50,623 nucleotides of DNA from assembly GCA_027488215.1 (NCBI GenBank), contig JAIYCB010000024.1, positions 1 through 50,623 on the forward strand, read 5' to 3'. The position numbers and the translations under genes are program-made. The notes under the pieces were generated by a model. The model was given only the letters and a program-made list of their open reading frames with translations. It searched no databases and was not told the origin of the DNA. The DNA comes from Comamonadaceae bacterium. Its GTDB lineage: Bacteria > Pseudomonadota > Gammaproteobacteria > Burkholderiales > Burkholderiaceae_C. Every line of letters starts with the position of its first letter. Position 1 is the first letter of the stretch. Below, in pieces: positions 1 to 6,815 of this stretch.

Positions 1-140
1 CAATCGGCTCGTCTCTGTTGCTCTGATCCTCACCTCACGGTGGAGAGGTGTTACCTCCTACGCTGTCCTGTGCAGTCCGGACGTTCCTCCAGTGCCTCCT
101 TTCGGAGATTGCACCAGCGACGGTCTGGCGTGCTTCACCC
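1..140 (-). ncRNA. rnpB: RNase P RNA, 5' part (cut by left edge)
   Basis: Catalytic RNA of ribonuclease P, which matures tRNA 5' ends. Read on the minus strand, the segment contains the conserved 5'-domain blocks of bacterial type A RNase P RNA: an AGACCGTCGC block near the 5' end, GGAGGAACGTCCGGACT (compare GGAGGAAAGTCCGGGCT in E. coli), and CAACAGAGACGAGCC near the window edge. Only about the first 140 nt are inside; the rest lies to the left. The 5' end is placed near 138-140 from the block order and from a GATAAT -10-like hexamer just upstream (145-150, minus strand). Any protein reading of this stretch, including an upstream extension of cysK, is spurious. Confidence 0.88.
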
Positions 141-144
141 AGTG

Positions 145-150
145 ATTATC
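145..150 (-). promoter_or_regulatory. Probable -10 element of rnpB
   Basis: On the minus strand this reads GATAAT, about 7 nt upstream of the inferred RNase P RNA 5' end. I see no convincing -35 hexamer at the usual 16-18 nt spacing, so the promoter assignment rests on position and the -10 match only. Confidence 0.45.
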
Positions 151-281
151 ACCTGCGCGCATCCACGGGCACTGCACCTGACCCTGTCATGGGCCAAGCT
201 CTGTTTGTACTGTGCAAGACATCGCCCTGCGGCCCCCTCGCTCACAATGGTTCCAAACCACAACCATCGCTCGGAGTCCCC

Positions 282-1202
282 ATGAAAGCCCACAGCATCC
301 TTGACACCATCGGCCACACGCCCCATGTCCGCATCCAGCGACTGTTTGGTGCCAACGCCCATGTATGGATCAAGGCCGAGCGCAGCAACCCCGGCGGCTC
401 GATCAAGGACCGCATTGCACTGGCCATGGTCGAAGACGCTGAAAAATCGGGCGCCTTGAAACCGGGCGGCACCATCGTCGAGCCCACTTCGGGCAACACC
501 GGCATTGGCCTGGCCATGGTGGCCGCCGTCAAGGGTTACAAGCTGGTGCTGGTCATGCCCGACAGCATGAGCATCGAGCGCCGCCGCCTGATGCTGGCGT
601 ATGGCGCGAGTTTCGACCTGACGCCCCGCGCCGAAGGCATGAAAGGCGCCATCGCTCGGGCCCAAACCTTGGTGGCCAGCACGCCTGGTGCGTGGATGCC
701 CCAGCAATTTGAAAACCCGGCCAATATTGATGTGCATGTGCGCACCACCGCACAAGAAATCCTGGCCGACTTTCCCGACGGCATCGACGCCCTCATCACC
801 GGCGTGGGCACAGGAGGACACCTGACAGGCGTGGCGCGTGTGCTCAAGGTCAAGTTCCCCCATCTCCAAGTGTTTGCGGTCGAGCCTGCAGCATCGCCCG
901 TCATCTCTGGTGGCGTACCTGCGCCTCACCCCATCCAGGGCATTGGGGCCGGATTCATCCCGAAGAACCTCGACACGGCATTGCTCGACGGCGTGATTCA
1001 GGTCGAGGCCGAAGCCGCACGGGAATATGCCCGCCGCTCGGCCCGCGAAGAAGGCATGCTGGTGGGCATTTCATCGGGTGCGACCCTCGCAGCCATCGCA
1101 CAAAAGCTCAATGAATTGCCCACCGGGGCCACCGTGCTGGGTTTCAACTACGACACGGGCGAGCGCTATTTGTCTGTCGAAGGCTTCTTGCCTCAAGGAT
1201 AA
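282..1202 (+). CDS. cysK: Cysteine synthase A (O-acetylserine sulfhydrylase)
   Basis: PLP enzyme making L-cysteine from O-acetylserine and sulfide in the cytoplasm. The 306-residue protein has the fold-type II signature NPGGSIKDR with the PLP lysine at about K42, the phosphate/substrate loop PTSGNTGIG, the GTGGH glycine loop and a C-terminal GISSGAT segment. The frame stays open upstream to position 48, but that extension crosses the RNase P RNA gene, so I chose the ATG at 282, which gives the family length and N-terminus. A second O-acetylserine sulfhydrylase (cysM-type) lies at 36402-37304. CysK versus CysM is judged from sequence style only; the enzyme class is secure. Confidence 0.9.
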   Translation: MKAHSILDTIGHTPHVRIQRLFGANAHVWIKAERSNPGGSIKDRIALAMVEDAEKSGALKPGGTIVEPTSGNTGIGLAMVAAVKGYKLVLVMPDSMSIERRRLMLAYGASFDLTPRAEGMKGAIARAQTLVASTPGAWMPQQFENPANIDVHVRTTAQEILADFPDGIDALITGVGTGGHLTGVARVLKVKFPHLQVFAVEPAASPVISGGVPAPHPIQGIGAGFIPKNLDTALLDGVIQVEAEAAREYARRSAREEGMLVGISSGATLAAIAQKLNELPTGATVLGFNYDTGERYLSVEGFLPQG

Positions 1203-1244
1203 TCACCGCTTCTTGCTTGATAACCACAAGCCAAAGAGGTTGCC

Positions 1245-3062
1245 ATGATCCGAGTTTCAGAACTCAAACTTCCCTTATCGGCCCTGCCGATCGATGAGCG
1301 CCGCGCCGCCGATGCGCCGTCCGAAACCGACGAAGACCGTCTGCCCACGCCGCACCCCATCGATGCGCTGCGCCAGTTGGCCGCCCTGGCCCTGGGCATC
1401 AGCGCAGTCGACATCGCCACATTGCAAGTCTTCAAGCGCAGCTTTGATGCACGCAAAGCCGATTTGCTGGCGGTCTACATCGTGGATTTGTCCCTGGCCG
1501 ATGCTCAAACCGAAGCCGTCCTGCTGCACAAGTTCGAGAAAAACCCTCACATTCAGCCCACACCCGACATGGCTTGGCACCGGCCCTGTCAAGCTCCTGC
1601 CGGTTTTGGCTCAGAAGCAAGCGAACGCCCGGTGGTTGTAGGCTTTGGGCCATGTGGCATGTTCGCTGCACTGGCGCTGGCGCAAATGGGCTTTAGACCC
1701 ATCGTGCTGGAGCGCGGCAAGCCGGTGCGTGAACGCACCAAAGACACTTGGGGCCTGTGGCGAAAGAGAGTTCTCAACCCCGAGAGCAATGTGCAGTTTG
1801 GCGAAGGCGGCGCAGGCACCTTCAGCGATGGCAAGCTGTACAGTCAGATCAAGGACTCACGCCATCTGGGCCGCAAAGTGATGGACGAATTCGTCAAAGC
1901 CGGCGCACCTTCAGACATCCTGTTTGCCGCGCACCCGCACATCGGCACCTTCAAGCTGGTCAAAGTGGTCGAGAACATCCGCGAACAAATCATTGCACTG
2001 GGCGGTGAGATCCGCTTCGAGCAACGCGTGAGCGATGTGCTGCTCGCGCCCACCTCTGGCACAAGGCAGCTCAGTGGGCTTCAGGTCCAAGACCTGCGCA
2101 CCGGCCAACACCACACCCTGCACACCCGCCACGCCGTGCTGGCACTGGGCCACAGTTCTCGCGACACCTTTGTCATGCTGCACCGCCGTGGCGTGGCCAT
2201 GCAGGCCAAGGCGTTTTCGATTGGCGTTCGGATTGAGCACCCGCAAAGCGTGATCGACCAAGCCCGATGGGGTCGCCACGCAGGCCACCCCTTGCTGGGC
2301 GCAGCCGATTACAAATTGGTGCACCATGCGCAAAATGGCCGTGCCGTCTACAGTTTTTGCATGTGCCCCGGTGGCACCGTGGTGGCCGCCACCAGCGAAC
2401 CCGGTCGCGTCGTCACCAACGGCATGAGCCAGTACTCGCGCAACGAACGCAATGCCAACGCCGGCATGGTGGTGGCCATCGATCCGCCTGACTACCCATT
2501 GGACATGGCCGAATGGCAAGCTGCTTTTGGCGACGAAGAAGGCGCCCTTCTGGCACAAGAAGCACTGGCCCTGTCGAATCAAGAGCCCCCTGTGGCGCAC
2601 CCACTGGCGGGCATCGTTTTGCAGCGCCAGCTTGAAACTCGGGCTTTTGAAGTGGGCGGCGGCAACTACGAAGCACCCGGCCAACTGGTGGGTGACTTTT
2701 TAAACGGCCGCCCTTCGACTGCTTGGGGCCGCGTGCAACCCTCGTACAAGCCCGGTGTCAAGTTGGTTGACTTGGCCGACGTGCTGCCCAACTATGCCGT
2801 GACCGCCATGCGCGAAGCACTGCCGGAATTTGGGCGCAAGATCAAAGGCTATGACATGCCCGATGCGGTGATGACCGGGGTGGAAACGCGAACCTCTTCG
2901 CCACTGCGGATCCCGCGAGGAGAAGACCACCAAAGCGTCAACACCCAAGGCCTTTACCCGGCGGGCGAAGGCGCCAGTTATGCGGGCGGCATTTTGTCGG
3001 CCGGGGTGGACGGCATCAAAGTGGCCGAGTCTTTGGCGCGGGCGCTGATGGCCCCAGGCTGA
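1245..3062 (+). CDS. FAD-dependent oxidoreductase, COG2509-like
   Basis: A 605-residue flavoprotein-like dehydrogenase of unknown substrate. After about 120 residues of alpha/beta N-terminal region comes a dinucleotide-binding motif (VVVGFGPCGMFAALALA, around residues 130-146), then FGEGGAGTFSDGKL, which is characteristic of the uncharacterised COG2509 FAD-dependent family, and a C-terminal GEGASYAGGI segment typical of a FAD-contacting end. The ATG at 1245 follows an AAGAGGT ribosome-binding site. It lies 42 nt after cysK on the same strand and may be co-transcribed. Family membership is by recognition; no physiological role can be read from the sequence. Confidence 0.8.
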   Translation: MIRVSELKLPLSALPIDERRAADAPSETDEDRLPTPHPIDALRQLAALALGISAVDIATLQVFKRSFDARKADLLAVYIVDLSLADAQTEAVLLHKFEKNPHIQPTPDMAWHRPCQAPAGFGSEASERPVVVGFGPCGMFAALALAQMGFRPIVLERGKPVRERTKDTWGLWRKRVLNPESNVQFGEGGAGTFSDGKLYSQIKDSRHLGRKVMDEFVKAGAPSDILFAAHPHIGTFKLVKVVENIREQIIALGGEIRFEQRVSDVLLAPTSGTRQLSGLQVQDLRTGQHHTLHTRHAVLALGHSSRDTFVMLHRRGVAMQAKAFSIGVRIEHPQSVIDQARWGRHAGHPLLGAADYKLVHHAQNGRAVYSFCMCPGGTVVAATSEPGRVVTNGMSQYSRNERNANAGMVVAIDPPDYPLDMAEWQAAFGDEEGALLAQEALALSNQEPPVAHPLAGIVLQRQLETRAFEVGGGNYEAPGQLVGDFLNGRPSTAWGRVQPSYKPGVKLVDLADVLPNYAVTAMREALPEFGRKIKGYDMPDAVMTGVETRTSSPLRIPRGEDHQSVNTQGLYPAGEGASYAGGILSAGVDGIKVAESLARALMAPG

Positions 3063-3084
3063 ACAATACGATTCACCCTCAGGC

Positions 3085-3867
3085 TCAACCCATTGCCCCC
3101 TGCCGATGCACAAGCTGCAAATGGCACGAACACGCCAGGCTGGCCAGCAGCGGAGGCTGCAAGCTGTGCAGTTTCGGGCCTACTGATTCATCCAATTGAA
3201 GCATCAACGCTCCATGCGCCTGAAGCGTCTGAGCGGCGGCCCGTACCTGACCCTCGGAACATGACAAGCCCTGCGCCAGATCCGTCACAGAAATCTCTGC
3301 TTGGCAATGCTGGTTCTGTTGCATCATGAGCAGCATGCTGGACATGCGCTGCAAAATCTTGTGGTTTGCTGCGCAAAAAGCCATTTGCGCTATTTGGTGC
3401 ATCAACTGCTGCGAAGCCTCTGCGGTTTGAATCAACCACGCTGCATAGCGTTGTGGCTGAGCTTGCAGCACCGACCAGCGAATGCGCTGTGCATGACCAG
3501 CCTGCAGCACTCTGGTCTGCAGTGGGCTGATGCCACTGCCACCGGAACTCCAGCAAGCGTTGCAACCAAGCAGGGCCATACCCACAGAAGATACTGGTTG
3601 CGCGGCGGGCCAAAACAAACCAATCAGACCCGACTCAAGAAAATTCACATAGCCCTCGTCGTCGACCTCGCCCCAGGTCGGCCAAGGGCCAGGCGTCACA
3701 ACCACTCGCTCCAGGTGCTCGGCGGCTGCGGGCGTGGCTTGAAGCAAACGGCTCAGCAGATGGTTGGTAGATGGCAGCATCGAATTCAGGCGCACCCTCT
3801 TTGCTTTTTTGGTGGGAAAAGCGCGCTCGCTTTCCCCAAGTACTGAGGGAAGAGAACGTTTGATCAT
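3085..3867 (-). CDS. Divergent Crp/Fnr-like transcriptional regulator
   Basis: A 260-residue protein whose C-terminal third (around EISVTDLAQGLSCSEGQVR) has the spacing of the Crp/Fnr winged helix-turn-helix (helix, turn, recognition helix, then LQAHGAL). The preceding long helix is rich in Gln and Met. The N-terminal half is hard to align with a cyclic-nucleotide-binding barrel and carries a basic leader, so ligand sensing is doubtful. The frame opens at 3900, but the ATG at 3867 has AAGGA at good spacing and is preferred. It faces a second Crp-type gene (4022-4684) across a 154-nt divergent intergenic region. Assignment is by weak family resemblance. Confidence 0.55.
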   Translation of the reverse strand: MIKRSLPSVLGESERAFPTKKAKRVRLNSMLPSTNHLLSRLLQATPAAAEHLERVVVTPGPWPTWGEVDDEGYVNFLESGLIGLFWPAAQPVSSVGMALLGCNACWSSGGSGISPLQTRVLQAGHAQRIRWSVLQAQPQRYAAWLIQTAEASQQLMHQIAQMAFCAANHKILQRMSSMLLMMQQNQHCQAEISVTDLAQGLSCSEGQVRAAAQTLQAHGALMLQLDESVGPKLHSLQPPLLASLACSCHLQLVHRQGAMG

Positions 3868-4021
3868 TTTATGTTCCTTATCGAACAGTAAAACTGCCAT
3901 TGGTCACGTTCAATTGCGATATCAACAAATATACTGATTGATTGTCCATTCCCATATGGCCTTACTTTTTTCAGCCCTTGCCCTGCCAAGACAGGCCCCT
4001 CACATTGCTTAGGCGCTTCTC

Positions 4022-4684
4022 GTGAGCCTGACCCACAACGAACTCTTCAAGCAACTGCCCTTAGAGGTGCAAACCTTGCTACTGGCAACTTGCGAGCCTG
4101 TCATCCTCAAAGCTGGACAACTGCTGGGACACCTCGACACTCAGGCCCGGGTTTACTTCCTCATCGGCGCGACTGTCGCTCTGGTGGTGCAAGAGCCAGG
4201 TCATAAAAGTCTGGCGATGGGCTTGCTGGGCGCAGACGATGTCGCAGGTCTGGGTCACGTGGTTCAAGAGGTGCAGACAGCAACGCCCACCACATTGAAG
4301 ATGCGTGTTCAGACCGGTGGTTTGGCCTGGGCCATTCCAGCGGATGTCTTGCGCGAACTCGCACTGAAACGCCCGATCTTGCTGCTTTTGATTTCGCGTC
4401 AACTCTGGCAACTGGTCAAGCACGTGGCCACTGTGGTTGCCTGCATCCAAACCCTGGACGTGCGTGCCCGTCTGGCCGCATGGTTGGTGCTCTCAGCCCA
4501 AAAAGCAGGCAAGACAGAACTGCACCTGACGCATGAACACCTGGCACGCATGCTGGGCGTCAGGCGCGTGAGCATCACCTTGGCCGCAGGTGAACTGCGC
4601 GATCAAGGCCTGTTGTCCTACAGCAGGGGACAATTACGCATCTTGGACTTGCCGGGCTTGATCCAGGCCAGCGAGAGGATCTGA
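4022..4684 (+). CDS. Crp/Fnr-family transcriptional regulator
   Basis: Cytoplasmic DNA-binding regulator of 220 residues. Residues about 10-120 form a degenerate cyclic-nucleotide-binding-type barrel (VILKAGQLLGHLD, then VYFLIGATVALV). A long dimer helix follows, then the winged helix-turn-helix LTHEHLARMLGVRRVSITLAAGELRDQGLL, the typical C-terminus of a Crp/Fnr group common in Burkholderiales. It lacks the N-terminal cysteines of a Fnr Fe-S sensor, and I cannot see an intact cAMP site. Start is a GTG with only a weak AGG upstream. Divergent from the regulator at 3085-3867 and convergent with a response regulator at 4789. Confidence 0.8.
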   Translation: MSLTHNELFKQLPLEVQTLLLATCEPVILKAGQLLGHLDTQARVYFLIGATVALVVQEPGHKSLAMGLLGADDVAGLGHVVQEVQTATPTTLKMRVQTGGLAWAIPADVLRELALKRPILLLLISRQLWQLVKHVATVVACIQTLDVRARLAAWLVLSAQKAGKTELHLTHEHLARMLGVRRVSITLAAGELRDQGLLSYSRGQLRILDLPGLIQASERI

Positions 4685-4788
4685 ACAGGCCTGTCGCAAG
4701 TTCGGACGGCGGATTCAACCGGTCGATGCAACACACTGACCGCCCCATATGCGCAAGGCGTGCTGCGAATGAAAGAGCGGCGCAGGAT

Positions 4789-5433
4789 TTACACCGAAAC
4801 CATTTGATTGCGGATGGCGTAACGCGTGAGGTCGGCCACTTTGTGCAGGCCCACCTTGCGCATGATGTTTCGGCGATGGACCTCCACTGTACTGGGCGCG
4901 ATCTGCAGATTACGAGCGATTTCCTTGGACGAGAAACCATCGGCAATCAGACGCAGCACCTGCTCTTCGCGTCCGCCCAAAGTGCCGCGGACCAAGCCGT
5001 CACCTGCGCGGAACTTGCGCACCGATGCCATCATCTCGCTGGCCGCCGTTTGGCACAAATACACCCTGCCTGCAGCGGCAGCTCGTATGGCAGCGATCAA
5101 TTCATCGATGCTGCTGGTGGTCGCCACATAGCCCTTTGCCCCTGCGTCCAGAATTTCGATGATCGCGTGGCGGTCTGAATCCCCCGAAAAAACCACCATG
5201 TTCGGGCTGCTATGGCCAGCATTTAACTTGTGAATCAAGGCCAAATCTTGCTGATTGTTGGCATGCATGCCGATCAGGACCACATGCGGTGCAACCTCAT
5301 GGCAGAGGGATTGTGTTTTTTCATCGGTCTCGGCCATGCCAACCACCTGGATATCAGGATGAGTGCGCAACACCGCCGCAATGCCTTCAGATACGACCTT
5401 GTGTTTGGAAGACAACAAAACGCGAATCGACAT
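4789..5433 (-). CDS. LuxR/NarL-type response regulator with degenerate receiver
   Basis: A 214-residue two-domain regulator. The receiver (about 1-120) has the NarL/FixJ outline, but key residues are changed: the acidic pair near residues 8-9 is Ser-Ser, the phospho-acceptor Asp position is Gly55 (VVLIGMHAN), and the conserved Lys position is Ala104 (GYVATT). The switch Ser (VVFSG) remains. The C-terminal HTH (LGGREEQVLRLIADG, then SSKEIARNL, APSTVEVHRRNI) looks intact. It should bind DNA but is unlikely to be controlled by ordinary Asp phosphorylation. ATG at 5433 follows AAGGAG. Aligns without gaps over the receiver with its neighbour at 5980-6615. No histidine kinase is in the window. Confidence 0.87.
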   Translation of the reverse strand: MSIRVLLSSKHKVVSEGIAAVLRTHPDIQVVGMAETDEKTQSLCHEVAPHVVLIGMHANNQQDLALIHKLNAGHSSPNMVVFSGDSDRHAIIEILDAGAKGYVATTSSIDELIAAIRAAAAGRVYLCQTAASEMMASVRKFRAGDGLVRGTLGGREEQVLRLIADGFSSKEIARNLQIAPSTVEVHRRNIMRKVGLHKVADLTRYAIRNQMVSV

Positions 5434-5612
5434 ATCAAAGCTCCTTGCATGCAGTCAACAATCCCCAAACGTTTGCAGCCATGCCAGCCCAGCGTCACGT
5501 CGGATCCAGGGACATCGACTCAAAGCACGAATTGCAGGACCAGTTTAGAAGGAATCACGCACCATCTCTGTTCGATCCAACACACAAGACACCATTCAGA
5601 GACTGCACGCAG

Positions 5613-5906
5613 TCACTGGATTGCCTTTGGCAAAAACGGCGTTTGCACCTGACCCAACGCAGGCTGCACTGCTTCCATGCGCTCGGCAATGATCAGGGCT
5701 TCTTTCAGATGCTCGTGGGCATTGAAGCTGTGATGTTTGGACAGCTTGGCGTGGTGCAAAGCCGCCTTGAAGGCTCCCGACTGGTGGTGTCGAGAGGCTT
5801 CCTTATTGCGCTGGTAAGCGTGCAACAACTCCTCCGATGCATGGCGAAAATGATCGCTCACATGCTCCGCGTAGGCCGTTTCAATGAGTTTGTTTTCGTC
5901 GTTCAT
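5613..5906 (-). CDS. Hypothetical small His-rich helical protein
   Basis: I do not recognise a named family. The 97-residue product is soluble, with no signal peptide or membrane segment. It is rich in His, Ala and Glu and looks like two or three amphipathic helices (EHVSDHFRHASEELL, then AALHHAKLSKHHSFNAHEHL). The frame runs further upstream to 6083 but overlaps the next gene; the ATG at 5906 has GGAG at good spacing. It sits between two LuxR-type regulators on the same strand (73-nt gap upstream, 179-nt downstream), suggesting co-regulation. The His pattern invites metal binding, but that is a guess. Confidence 0.65.
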   Translation of the reverse strand: MNDENKLIETAYAEHVSDHFRHASEELLHAYQRNKEASRHHQSGAFKAALHHAKLSKHHSFNAHEHLKEALIIAERMEAVQPALGQVQTPFLPKAIQ

Positions 5907-5979
5907 GAGGTCTCCTGCAAGGGGGGTGTGAAAGATGTTCCGAATCGGATGGTTTCCGGGTTTTGCGGGTTTGGGTGCA

Positions 5980-6615
5980 TCACGCCAAGCCGTTTTCTTG
6001 CATATAGCGTTGCAGCGACATGCGCCCTGGACAATTGAGCTTTTGGTAAATGTGGTGCAGGTGCAGCTTCGCGGTGCCCTCACTGATGAAGAGTTTGCTG
6101 GCGATCTTCTTGTTGGGCCAGCCTTCGGTGACCATGCGGGCGACCATCATTTCGCGCGGGGTGAGCAGGCTCGAAGCCTTGGCGTTTTTCTTTTGCTGCT
6201 CGAGCAGCAAGGACATGGTCTTCATGGTGAGGTCACGGTCCAACCACTTGTCGCCATGGTGCACCGCCTGGATACAACGAACCAAAACCTGTTTGGACTT
6301 GTCTTTGGACACCAGACCAGGAACACCCAAGTCGATGACTCGCATGACCTCGCCAATGGGCGCGCCTGTGAACACCACAGGCTTGGTTGGCAACTGGTGG
6401 TGCTGAATTTCTTCGATCAAGGACAAGCCGCTGCGCTGGGTGAGCGACAAATCCATCACCAAAATGTCAGGCTGGTATTTGCGCACCGCCGCCAGGGCGT
6501 CGTTGCCATTGCTCACGCAAGCCTTGACCGAAAACTCGGGCGATTGCTGAAAGTCATGCGCCAAGCCATCCAACATCACAGGATGGGGATCTGCTAAAAC
6601 CAGTTCAATGCTCAT
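5980..6615 (-). CDS. LuxR/NarL-type response regulator (intact receiver)
   Basis: A 211-residue DNA-binding response regulator. The receiver keeps the acidic pocket (LADPH, Asp9), the phospho-acceptor Asp55 (LVMDLSL), the switch Thr (VVFTG) and the conserved Lys104 (VSKDK), so it should accept phosphate. The C-terminal LuxR HTH (LTPREMMVARMVTEGWPNKKIASKL, then SEGTAKLHLHHIYQKL) is complete. The start at 6615 is preceded by AAAGAG. Upstream on the same strand, 200 nt away, is the Lon-like protease gene. There is no cognate histidine kinase nearby, so the input signal is unknown. Confidence 0.88.
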   Translation of the reverse strand: MSIELVLADPHPVMLDGLAHDFQQSPEFSVKACVSNGNDALAAVRKYQPDILVMDLSLTQRSGLSLIEEIQHHQLPTKPVVFTGAPIGEVMRVIDLGVPGLVSKDKSKQVLVRCIQAVHHGDKWLDRDLTMKTMSLLLEQQKKNAKASSLLTPREMMVARMVTEGWPNKKIASKLFISEGTAKLHLHHIYQKLNCPGRMSLQRYMQENGLA

Positions 6616-6815
6616 GCGATGTGCTCTTTCTGTATTGAAAACACCTGCCCCTCACCCCATCACGGGCGGCTCGAGAGACATGAAGAATTCCTTTGCTCCA
6701 CGATAGGACGGCATCGAATCGAACGAAATCCCCGGAAACAGTGAAGCCCTTACTGCCAAACCAGTAGACGAGCTGCAGCGGCATTGCACACAAGCGAACC
6801 GCAATAGAGGCACCT

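Noticed and set aside
48..281. N-terminal extension of cysK
   Set aside because: Covers the RNase P RNA 5' part and its promoter, and adds residues absent from the family.
3905..3950. Fnr/Crp box in the divergent regulator gap
   Set aside because: TTG-N6-CAA is present (TTGCGATATCAA), but spacing and outer bases do not fit TTGAT-N4-ATCAA.
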